64,000 nt of DNA, from the NCBI RefSeq assembly GCF_022533585.1, contig NZ_CP092827.1, positions 5,240,001 to 5,304,000 of the forward strand, in the 5' to 3' direction. Shown here piece after piece: positions 17,938-26,500 of this stretch. A model generated the notes under the pieces. It made no database searches and was not told the DNA's origin. It was given only the letters and a program-made list of their open reading frames with translations. Origin of the DNA: Pseudomonas sp. LS.1a (GTDB lineage: Bacteria; Pseudomonadota; Gammaproteobacteria; Pseudomonadales; Pseudomonadaceae). Each line of letters starts with the position of its first letter. Within the stretch, counting starts at the first letter, position 1. The position numbers and the translations under genes are program-made.

Positions 17938-19803
17938 TCAACCGGCCTTGGCTTGGGTATTGGCTACAGCTTTCTTGGCCGGTTCGGACTTGGCAGTCGC
18001 TTTCTTGGCCTCGGCAGGCTTGTGGGCCGGTTTGTGCGCCGGTGCATGCCTGGCAGGTGCAGCCTTGGTCGCAGCAGGCTTGGCCGCCGCTTCCTTGGCC
18101 ACAGGCGCTGGCGTAACCGGGGCCGGCGCGGCTTGTGGCGCTGGCACAGGTGCCGGCACCACTTCCTCGGCCTTGGCAATCGGCTCGGCCTTCACCTCAG
18201 GCTTGTCCGCCCCGCCAAACAGGCGCTTGAAGAAGCCTGGTTTGTCCTGCTTGGCCTCATCGACCGCCTTCGGCTCAGCGTTGGCCGGGGCCTTGTCTGC
18301 CTTGTCGCGCTTGTCGGACGAGCCACCGAACAGGTTGGAGAAGAACCCGCCCTTGCTCTCCTTGGCCGCTACGGCGCCTGCCGCTGCCGCCGCCGCCACC
18401 GGTGCCGCCTTGGCTGGGTCGAACGACTTGCCGGCCAGCAGGTCCTGCACCTGGCTGGCCGCGCGCTGGCCACTGCGCAGGGCGCCTTCCAGGGTACCTG
18501 GGTAGAGGGCGTCGGTATGCTCACCGGCAAAGGTGATGCGCTGCACCGGGCGCTCCCACAGGCGCCAGTACTTGCTGATCTGCCCCGGGCCATAGGCCAG
18601 GTAGGCGCCGCCGGTACCGGCGTCGGTGCTGTAGCGCTTGACCTCGTAGCCGGTAAACGAACCACGGGCCTGTGGGTAGAACGCATGCAGGCGGATCAGC
18701 ACCTGGTCGACCATCTGCTTGTCGCCAAAGGCCTGCAGCAGACGGGCGTTGTCACCGGACAGGTTGATCACCACGTTGGCGCCACCCTTGAGCGCAGGCT
18801 CGATCCACAGCATGCCCAAACCAGCGTTACTGAAGATTTCGCCCGACATGCGCGCGCGGCTTTCCCACACCGGCTTCTTGAACTTGAGCATCAGCTGGTC
18901 GCGCCAGCCATAGTTGGTGCCCTTCAACGCCGCCAGGTGCTGGCTGTCCAGGCCCGGGGTCATCTGGATCTTGGCCAGGGCGCGCAGGGGCACGGCCATG
19001 ACCAGGTAATCCGCCTGGTAACCGACGCTGCCGACCTTGACCGTGACACCGTCCTTGTCCTGGACGATGGAGGTCACCGGCGAACTGGTCTTGATGGTCT
19101 TCAGTTGCTTGACGAAGGCCTGGGCCAGCACCGGGCTGCCGCCGGGCAGGCGTGCGGCACGCAGGTCACGGTCGCTGACACCGCGATACACGCGGTTCTG
19201 CTGGGCGAAGTACAGCAGCGACAGGCGTGATGGCTCATCGTAGCGGGTACGGATCTGCTGGTTGACCAGCTGACGGGCAGTGGTCGGCAGTTGCAGCTTG
19301 TCCAGCCAGGTGGAGACGTTGATCTGGTCGAGGGCGAACAGCGTGCTGTTGGCCTGCGGGTTCAACGGGTCGTCGATCGAACGGGCCAGGTCGTCGAGGG
19401 TTTTTTCGTAACGCTTGAGCGCCTCGGCGGTGGCTGGCTGCTTGGTGGCCAGGTCGGTGGCGCTGAAATACTCGCCGTCGATCAGGTAACCGGGGGTACG
19501 CACGAACTCCGGTGCCGGCAGTGTTTCAAGCTTGAAACGGTCGAGGTACTGGTTGAGCACCGGCTGCGCCTTGGCGTTGCCGATCCACTCGCTGGTGGCC
19601 AGGCCCGAGCGCCCGCCCATGCCCGGTTTGGCTTCCAGCAGCGTCACCTGCCAGCCTTTGTTCTGCAGCTCGTAGGCGGCCGTCAGGCCCGCCAGGCCGC
19701 CACCCACGACGATCGCCGAGGGCGTCTTGTCCTTTGCCAGCGCAGCGCCGCTGGACACACCAATCAATACCAACGCGCACAGGCGCACCCAAGCAGCAGC
19801 CAT
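17938..19803 (-). CDS. Secreted flavin amine oxidase with an Ala/Lys/Pro-rich C-terminal tail
   Basis: A 621-residue protein. A signal peptide (LCALVLIGVSSGAALA, cleaved near residue 23) precedes the FAD dinucleotide site VVGGGLAGLTAAYELQNKGW (about 32-51), GMGGRSG, and the C-terminal FAD motif ITFAGEHTDALYPGTLEGAL (about 425-445). These define a flavin-containing monoamine-oxidase-type enzyme that would oxidise an amine to an aldehyde with H2O2. From about residue 465 the protein changes to a low-complexity tail of some 155 residues rich in Ala, Lys, Pro and Val, with two FF.NLFGG/FFKRLFGG segments (GGFFSNLFGGSSDK and PGFFKRLFGGADK). The tail resembles histone H1-like and cell-wall-spanning regions. 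The substrate is unknown. Confidence 0.85.
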   Translation of the reverse strand: MAAAWVRLCALVLIGVSSGAALAKDKTPSAIVVGGGLAGLTAAYELQNKGWQVTLLEAKPGMGGRSGLATSEWIGNAKAQPVLNQYLDRFKLETLPAPEFVRTPGYLIDGEYFSATDLATKQPATAEALKRYEKTLDDLARSIDDPLNPQANSTLFALDQINVSTWLDKLQLPTTARQLVNQQIRTRYDEPSRLSLLYFAQQNRVYRGVSDRDLRAARLPGGSPVLAQAFVKQLKTIKTSSPVTSIVQDKDGVTVKVGSVGYQADYLVMAVPLRALAKIQMTPGLDSQHLAALKGTNYGWRDQLMLKFKKPVWESRARMSGEIFSNAGLGMLWIEPALKGGANVVINLSGDNARLLQAFGDKQMVDQVLIRLHAFYPQARGSFTGYEVKRYSTDAGTGGAYLAYGPGQISKYWRLWERPVQRITFAGEHTDALYPGTLEGALRSGQRAASQVQDLLAGKSFDPAKAAPVAAAAAAGAVAAKESKGGFFSNLFGGSSDKRDKADKAPANAEPKAVDEAKQDKPGFFKRLFGGADKPEVKAEPIAKAEEVVPAPVPAPQAAPAPVTPAPVAKEAAAKPAATKAAPARHAPAHKPAHKPAEAKKATAKSEPAKKAVANTQAKAG

Positions 19804-20067
19804 GTCGGCGAACTCCGAGTCAGGGGTTACAGAAACGGGGAGAGGCAGGAATGCCCCGGGAGAGATGCGTTAAGAATACGTCAGGTCCGCCGGCCCTGCC
19901 AGCGCAGTGACATCAAGTCCTTTTGGCAACTGACATTTTTGCCTGCAGCCCTGCCACACGGTGGCAAGCGAAGCTGGCAAGCCGATGAACAGCAGCGGTT
20001 GTCCTGCCCTGCGGCATTGCTTAGGCTTACGCGGTCGAACCAAGCCGCGAAGCCAGGAGAAGTGCCC

Positions 20068-21474
20068 ATGGGCCTCAATGATCAGTGGATGCAACGCGAC
20101 CTCAAGGTCCTGTGGCACCCCTGCACCCAGATGAAAGACCACGAGCAGCTGCCGCTGATCCCGATCAGGCGCGGCGAAGGCGTGTGGCTGGAAGACTTCG
20201 AAGGCAAGCGTTACCTGGATGCGGTGAGCAGCTGGTGGGTCAACGTGTTTGGCCACGCCAACCCGCGTATCAACCAGCGCATCAAGGACCAGGTCGACCA
20301 GCTGGAGCACGTTATCCTGGCCGGCTTCAGCCACCAGCCGGTGATCGAGCTGTCCGAACGCCTGGTGGCCATGACCCCGGCCGGCCTCGACCGGGTGTTC
20401 TATGCCGACAACGGTTCGTCCTGCATCGAAGTGGCGCTGAAGATGAGCTTCCACTACTGGCAGAACGTCGGCAAACCGGGCAAGAAGCGCTTCGTCACCC
20501 TGACCAACAGCTACCACGGCGAAACCATCGCGGCCATGTCGGTCGGCGATGTACCGCTGTTCACCGAAACCTACAAGGCGCTGCTGCTCGACACCCTGAA
20601 GGTGCCCAGCCCCGACTGCTACCTGCGCCCCGAGGGCATGAGCTGGGAAGAGCACTCGCGCAACATGTTCCAGGCCATGGAACAGACCCTGGCCGAGCAC
20701 CACGCCTCGATCAGCGCGGTGATCGTCGAGCCGCTGATCCAGGGTGCCGGCGGCATGCGCATGTACCACCCGGTGTACCTCAAGCTGCTGCGCGAGGCCT
20801 GTGACCGCTACGACGTGCACCTGATCCACGACGAGATCGCCGTGGGCTTTGGCCGCACCGGCACGATGTTCGCCTGCGAACAGGCCGGCATCCGCCCGGA
20901 CTTCCTGTGCCTGTCCAAGGCCCTGACCGGCGGCTATCTGCCGCTGGCCGCCTGCCTGACCACCGACAAGGTGTACCAGGCGTTCTACGACGACTACCCG
21001 ACCCTGCGCGCGTTCCTCCACTCGCACAGCTACACCGGCAACCCGCTGGCCTGCGCCGCGGCGCTGGCGACCCTGGACATCTTCGAGCAAGACAACGTGA
21101 TCGAGGCCAACAAGGCCCTGGCCACACGCATGGCCAGCGCCACCGCGCACCTGGCCGACCACGCGCATGTGGCCGAGATTCGCCAGACCGGCATGGCCCT
21201 GGCGATCGAGATGGTCCAGGACAAGGCCGGCAAGGTCGCCTACCCGTGGCAGGAACGGCGTGGCCTGAAGGTGTTCGAGCATGCCCTGACGCGTGGCGCC
21301 CTGCTGCGCCCGCTGGGCAGCGTGGTGTACTTCCTGCCGCCGTATGTGATTACGCCGGAGCAGATCGACTTCCTGGCAGAAGTGGCCGGCGAAGGCATCG
21401 ACATTGCCACCCGCGATAGCGTCAGCGTGGCCGTACCGGCCAACTTCCACCCCGACTTCCGCGACCCGGGCTAG
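20068..21474 (+). CDS. bioA: Adenosylmethionine-8-amino-7-oxononanoate aminotransferase
   Basis: BioA converts KAPA to DAPA in biotin synthesis, using SAM as amino donor and PLP as cofactor. The 468-residue product begins MGLNDQWMQRDLKVLWHPCT, with HPCTQMKD and SSWWVNVFGHANPRIN typical of BioA, the carboxylate-binding DEIAVGFGRTG and the PLP lysine in LSKALTGGYLPLAAC near residue 285. ATG 20068 follows CAGGAG; the open frame runs far upstream but is antisense to the amine oxidase. In pseudomonads bioA usually stands apart from bioBFHCD, as it does here. Confidence 0.96.
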   Translation: MGLNDQWMQRDLKVLWHPCTQMKDHEQLPLIPIRRGEGVWLEDFEGKRYLDAVSSWWVNVFGHANPRINQRIKDQVDQLEHVILAGFSHQPVIELSERLVAMTPAGLDRVFYADNGSSCIEVALKMSFHYWQNVGKPGKKRFVTLTNSYHGETIAAMSVGDVPLFTETYKALLLDTLKVPSPDCYLRPEGMSWEEHSRNMFQAMEQTLAEHHASISAVIVEPLIQGAGGMRMYHPVYLKLLREACDRYDVHLIHDEIAVGFGRTGTMFACEQAGIRPDFLCLSKALTGGYLPLAACLTTDKVYQAFYDDYPTLRAFLHSHSYTGNPLACAAALATLDIFEQDNVIEANKALATRMASATAHLADHAHVAEIRQTGMALAIEMVQDKAGKVAYPWQERRGLKVFEHALTRGALLRPLGSVVYFLPPYVITPEQIDFLAEVAGEGIDIATRDSVSVAVPANFHPDFRDPG

Positions 21475-21495
21475 GTCCTACAGCCTGCCGCCTAA

Positions 21496-21573
21496 CCCTG
21501 TGGGAGCGGGTTCACCCGTGAATGCGATAGTGGACTCACCGCCGCATTCGTGGGTAAACCCGCTCCCACAGGG
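21496..21573. repeat. REP element pair, inverted
   Basis: CCCTGTGGGAGCGGGTTCACC and the complement GGGTAAACCCGCTCCCACAGG lie 78 bp end to end between bioA and rsmE. Both copies have CGTGAA/TCGTGGG in place of the usual CGCGAA, a matched change in the two arms. Confidence 0.88.
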
Positions 21574-21604
21574 TCACATGTTCCCTTTTCGTCCGAGCTG
21601 AACC

Positions 21605-22324
21605 ATGAGACTGTCCCGCTTTTTCATCGACGCCCCCCTGAGCCTTGGCGAGCACGACCTGCCCGAAGCCCAGGCCCACTACATCGGTCGCGTGCTGCGC
21701 ATGGCCCCCGGCGACGCCGTGCAGCTGTTCGACGGCAGCGGCCAGGAATACCGCGGCCAGTTGCTCGAAGTGGGCAAGAAAACCGTCCGCGTCAGCCTCG
21801 ACCAGGCCCTGGCCGGCCAGGCCGATTCACCCCTGCACGTCCACCTCGGCCAAGGCCTGTCCCGTGGCGAGCGCATGGACTGGGCGATCCAGAAGGCCAC
21901 CGAGCTGGGCGCGAACGAAATAACCCCGATCGTCAGTGAACGCTGCGAAGTGCGGCTGAAGGACGAACGCGCCGACAAGCGCCTGGCCCACTGGCGCCAG
22001 GTGGCGATCAGCGCCTGCGAACAATGCGGCCGCTCGACCTTGCCGGTCATCCACCCGCCAGTGACTCTGGCCGAATGGCTCAATAGTGCCAAGGCCGACC
22101 TGAAACTGGTCCTGCACCCGGTGGCCGAACCGCTCACCAGCCACGCCAAGCCTGCCACCCTGGCCTTCCTGATCGGCCCCGAAGGCGGCCTGAGCGAAGC
22201 GGAGGTCGAGCAGGCCAAGGCTGCCGGTTTCCACGCCGCACGCCTTGGCCCGCGGGTACTGCGCACCGAAACCGCACCGGTGGTGGCACTGTCGGTGGCG
22301 CAGCAACTGTGGGGCGACTTTTAA
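21605..22324 (+). CDS. rsmE: 16S rRNA (uracil-1498-N3)-methyltransferase
   Basis: RsmE methylates U1498 of 16S rRNA in the assembled 30S subunit, using SAM. The 239-residue protein has an N-terminal PUA-like domain (RLSRFFIDAPLSLGEHDL, then HYIGRVLRM) and a C-terminal SPOUT domain whose trefoil knot shows LIGPEGGLSEAEVEQA and LGPRVLRTETAPVVALS. It ends flush against the stop codon of the convergent HlyIII gene, with no spacer. A second, more divergent family member lies at 53544. Confidence 0.95.
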   Translation: MRLSRFFIDAPLSLGEHDLPEAQAHYIGRVLRMAPGDAVQLFDGSGQEYRGQLLEVGKKTVRVSLDQALAGQADSPLHVHLGQGLSRGERMDWAIQKATELGANEITPIVSERCEVRLKDERADKRLAHWRQVAISACEQCGRSTLPVIHPPVTLAEWLNSAKADLKLVLHPVAEPLTSHAKPATLAFLIGPEGGLSEAEVEQAKAAGFHAARLGPRVLRTETAPVVALSVAQQLWGDF

Positions 22325-22942
22325 CTAACGCACGTAGAGCGACACCGCCACGAAGTGCATGAGGCTGCCGGCGATCACGAACAGGTGCCAGATGCCATGC
22401 CAGTGGCGGAAGCGGCTGTCGAAGGCGAAGAAGATGATGCCGACGGTGTAGAACACCCCGCCGGCGGCAAGCCAGGCAAAGCCGGCGCTGCCGAGCGAGT
22501 GCAGCAACGGCTTGACCGCCACCAGCACGATCCAGCCCATCACCGCATAGATGATGATCGACAGGATGCGCGCCTCGGAGCGAGGCTTGATCTCCTGCAG
22601 CATGCCGATCACCGCCAGCCCCCAGACCACCCCGAACAGGCTCCAGCCCCAGGGGCCGCGCAGGCTGACCAGGCAGAACGGCGTGTAGCTGCCGGCAATC
22701 AGCAGGTAGATCGACAGGTGATCGAGCTTGCGCATGATCACTTTCGCCCGCCCGCGAGTGCTGTGGTACAGGGTGGAAATGCTGTACAGCAACAGCAAGG
22801 TGCCGCCGTAGATGGAGAAACTGACGATCTTCCACGGGTCGCCCTGCAGGCCCGCGACCACGATCAGCCAGATGGCACCGATACAGGCCAGGACGGCACC
22901 GACCAGGTGGGTCCAGGCGTTGAAGCGTTCACCGTGATACAT
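22325..22942 (-). CDS. Hemolysin III (HlyIII/YqfA, PAQR)-family membrane protein
   Basis: 205 residues with seven predicted membrane helices and the PAQR/HlyIII signature. It starts MYHGERFNAWTHLVGAVLA, followed by STLYHS near residue 70 and KLDHLSIYLLIAGSYTPF near 90; HWHGIWHLFVIAGSLMHF carries the C-terminal histidines. These His/Asp residues form a probable metal site. The ATG at 22942 follows a strong AGGAGG. The name comes from a Bacillus cytolysin; the proteobacterial members are better regarded as membrane homeostasis proteins of uncertain activity. Confidence 0.92.
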   Translation of the reverse strand: MYHGERFNAWTHLVGAVLACIGAIWLIVVAGLQGDPWKIVSFSIYGGTLLLLYSISTLYHSTRGRAKVIMRKLDHLSIYLLIAGSYTPFCLVSLRGPWGWSLFGVVWGLAVIGMLQEIKPRSEARILSIIIYAVMGWIVLVAVKPLLHSLGSAGFAWLAAGGVFYTVGIIFFAFDSRFRHWHGIWHLFVIAGSLMHFVAVSLYVR

Positions 22943-22991
22943 GCAAACACAGACCTCCTGAGGTGGGCTGGGTTCCTGCGTCCTTCTGCTA

Positions 22992-23087
22992 CGGCCTCTT
23001 CGCGGGTAAACCCGCTCCCACAGGTACGGCACCGCCCTCAGGCTTTTTGGGATCCCTGTGGGAGCGGGTTCACCCGCGAAGAGGCCC
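22992..23087. repeat. REP element pair, inverted
   Basis: ACGGCCTCTTCGCGGGTAAAC and its complement ending CCGCGAAGAGGCCCT face each other across a roughly 30-bp spacer, between the HlyIII promoter and the end of the Chp cluster. Confidence 0.9.
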
Positions 23088-23100
23088 TGTGCCTTACATC

Positions 23101-23574
23101 CTAACCAAAGTCAGGTTGCAGTTCCGCGTCACGCACCAGCCGTTCCAGCCCGACCAGGTCCGGCACCCGCGCCACCTGTTCGCCCACCTGCACCGCCGCC
23201 AGCTCCAGGCGCCCCAGCGCCACGTCCACGTAATTAAGCTGGCTGTCGAGCTTGCACGAGCGCGGAATGTCCTGCAGCAACACTGCCAGGTAACGCAGCC
23301 CGGTATCACCCAAAGCATTGAGCACCACTACGCGCGCCCGCTCGCCGCAGGGTGTCTCGCCACCGCACGCGGCCTCGAAGCCGATCAGCGGCAGGCGCTG
23401 CTGGCGCCAGTCGATCCAGCCCAGGTGCCAGGCCGGCTCGCCGCGCTGGCACACCAGATTGCGCTGGCCACTCAGTTCGGCCACCGCCACGTTGGGCAAC
23501 ACCAGGGTACGGTCGCCCAATGGCAGCAAAAGCCCGGTCAGGCTGCTGCGCTGGCCGGCGATCAGTTCAAGCAT
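23101..23574 (-). CDS. chpC: CheW-domain protein of the Chp cluster (ChpC-like)
   Basis: 157 residues forming one CheW-like domain (LLPLGDRTLVLPNVAVAEL at the start, then PAWHLGWIDWRQQRLPLIGF, the core GxxxWRxxxxPL pattern). CheW proteins couple receptors to the kinase. The start ATG at 23574 overlaps the end of chpA by 8 bp, so it is translationally coupled and last in the operon. In P. aeruginosa a chpB methylesterase gene lies between chpA and chpC; here there is none. Confidence 0.85.
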   Translation of the reverse strand: MLELIAGQRSSLTGLLLPLGDRTLVLPNVAVAELSGQRNLVCQRGEPAWHLGWIDWRQQRLPLIGFEAACGGETPCGERARVVVLNALGDTGLRYLAVLLQDIPRSCKLDSQLNYVDVALGRLELAAVQVGEQVARVPDLVGLERLVRDAELQPDFG

Positions 23575-26500
23575 GGGTCTGGCTCCAGTGGGCAATGCTC
23601 TGCAACAGGACCGACTCCTGGTACGGCTTGCCCAGGTATTCGTTGACGCCGATGGCCATGGCACGGTCGCGGTGCTTCTGCCCGGTGCGCGACGTGATCA
23701 TGATGATCGGCAAGTCTTTCAGCCGCTCGTCACGGCGAATGCGTGTGGCCACCTCGAAGCCGTCCATGCGCGGCATCTCGATGTCCAGCAGCAATACATC
23801 AGGGCGGTGTTCTTCCAGCAGGGCCATGGCATCGACCCCGTCCTTGGCCGTCAGCACGCTCATGCCATGGCGCTCCAGCAGGCGGCTGGTGACCTTGCGC
23901 ACGGTCACCGAGTCGTCCACCACCATGACCAGCAAGGCCCGCCGCGGCGCCGGGCCGAACACCTGGCGCTGGGCCCCGCCGCCGCCCGGCAGGCGCGCCA
24001 GGCGCCGCTGCTGGCCACGCAACTGGCCCAGCAGGTCGAGAATCAACACCACCCGGCCATCGCCCAGCAGCGTCGCCCCCGACAACCCGGCAACGGCAGC
24101 AAACTGCGGCCCCAGGCTCTTCACCACGATCTCGCGGCTGGGCGACAAGCTGTCGGCCTGGATGGCGAATGACTGCTCCTGGGAATGCACCAGCAGTACC
24201 GGTAGCGGCACGCTCTGTCCGAGCAATGCCGGGCGCGGCATGCCCTGCAGCAGTTCACCCAGGTAGCGCAGCTCGTATTCGTGGCCGGCGTACACATAAC
24301 GCGGGGCGTCCAGCTGGTAGCACGCTGCCAGTTCAGCCGCCGGCACCCGGACGATGCCCTCGATGGTATTCAGCGGAATGGCGTACTGCTCTTCGCCCAG
24401 GTGCACCATCAGCGCACGGTTGACCGACACGGTGAATGGCAGGCGGATCAGGAAGCGCGCGCCCTTGCCCTGGGCCGACTCGATACTCATCGAGCCGCCC
24501 AGCTGCTTGACCTCTTCGTGTACCACGTCCATGCCCAGACCACGCCCGGAAATCTGGGTGATTTTCTCGGCAGTGGAAAAGCCCGGGCGCAGGATGAACT
24601 GGAGGATCTCGTGATCGCTCAAATGCGCCTGTGGGTCCAGCAGGCCACGCTTGATGGCCTTGCGGCGCACCGCTTCCAGTGGCACGCCGGCACCGTCGTC
24701 GGTCATTTCGATAACGATGTCTGCGCCTTCGTGCAGTAAATTCAGGTGAATGGTGCCCTGCTCCGGCTTGCCGGCGGCCAGGCGCATTTCGCGGCTTTCC
24801 AGGCCATGGTCGACGGCGTTGCGCAGCATGTGCTCCAGCGGCGCCACCATGCGTTCGAGCACGCTGCGGTCCAGTTCGCCCTCGGCATTGCCGACCACCA
24901 GTTCCACCTGCTTGCCCAGCTCGCTGGCCACCTGCCGCACCACACGCTGCAAGCGTGGCACCAGGCGCTCGAAGGGCACCATCAGGGTGGCGGTCAGACC
25001 TTCCTGCAACTGGCTGTTCACTCGCGCCTGCTGCTGCAGCAGGCTGTAGGCTTCCTGGGCACGATGTGCCAGGGTTTCCTTGAGGTCGAGCAAGTCCGAG
25101 GCGGACTCGAACAGGGCCCGCGACAGCTGCTGCAGCTGCGAGTGGCGGTCCATTTCCAGCGGGTCGAAGTCGTCATAGGTATCGCCTTCGAACTGCTGCC
25201 GGCTGGAGATCCGCCCTTGGGTTTCGATGTCCAGGCGCAGCAACTGGTCGCGCATGCGCTCGAGGGTGGTTTCCATCTCGTTGAGGGTGAACTGCGCATC
25301 GTTGACCTGCTGCTCGATGCGCCCACGGATGACCGAGTGCTCACCGGCCAGGTTGCCCAGGTCGTCGAGCAACTCGGCATCGACCTTGACCATGTCGCCC
25401 GGTACCCGCTCCGGTGCCACCGCCGGCGCCTCAATGGTCGCAGCCTCGATCGGCCCCTGGCCGGCGGCGCTGTCGGCAAGGGCCGAGAAGCTGAAGTTGC
25501 GAATGTAGTCGATCAGCGCCGTGGCGGCATGCAACGGCTGCCCCAGGCGCACGGCATCGAGCATGTGCGCCAGGCGGTCATGGCAGTTCTGCAGCAAGGC
25601 GAACAGGGGCGCGCTCGGCGGCATGCGGCCAGCGGCCAGCAGCTCGTAGAGGAACTCCAGCTCGTGGGCCAGGTCGCCGATCGGCGCAATTTCGACCATG
25701 CGCGCCACACCCTTGAGGGTGTGCAGGTCGCGCATCAGGTTGTCCACCTCGACGCTGCTGCGCGGGTCGGCCTGCCAGCGCGCCAGGGCTGCGGCGGCGC
25801 TCTCGACGATGTCCGAGCTTTCTTCGAGGAAAACTTCCAGCAGCTCTTCGCCAGGGCTTTCCGGCTCTTCGACCAGCGGCTCAGCTACTGCCGGCAGCGA
25901 AGGGTTGTGCGCCAGCCCCAGGCCAAGGGTATCTGCCAGGTCCATGTCCGGGTGCAGCGGCGTGACCGTGTCGATGCCCACCAGGCCGGTGGCCTCCGGC
26001 GCCAGGGCCTGGCCCAGCAGGTTGCGCAGGCTGTCGACCAGTTCCGGCCGTGGCGGGATATCCTGCCCGGCCGCCACTTCGTCGAGCATGTCCAGCAGGG
26101 CTTCATGGGCCCGCTGCGCCTGGGCGAAGAAGCGCGCATCGGCGGGCAGGCTGCCCTCCTCCACGGCACCGTACAGGTCGAGCAAGGCCTCGCACACGTC
26201 ATCCATCTGCCACAGGTCGGCCAGGTGCGCGGCGTGCCCCAGGGTGGTCAGTTCGTCGAGCAGGGAATCCAACGCATCGCGCTGGCCGGGCTGTTCCTGC
26301 CAGCGCGACAGCAACGACTCGGCATCCAGCAGGATATCCATGGCCTGGGCCAGGAAACTGGCGATCAACTGCGGGTCACGCTTGTTGCGCCGCGCATGCT
26401 GCGGGTCGTCATGCAAGCTGGCCAGGCGCCCATCCACCGCCTGGCCGACCTGCTCGATCAGCTCCGCGGCGCCCGGGATGGCCGCCAGCGGCGTGCTGTC

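Noticed and set aside
19291-20067. Long open upstream extension of bioA
   Set aside because: It is antisense to the amine oxidase. BioA homology and a CAGGAG site place the start at 20068.
22325-22942. Hemolysin toxin
   Set aside because: The gene belongs to the HlyIII/YqfA membrane-protein family by sequence, but proteobacterial members are not secreted toxins.
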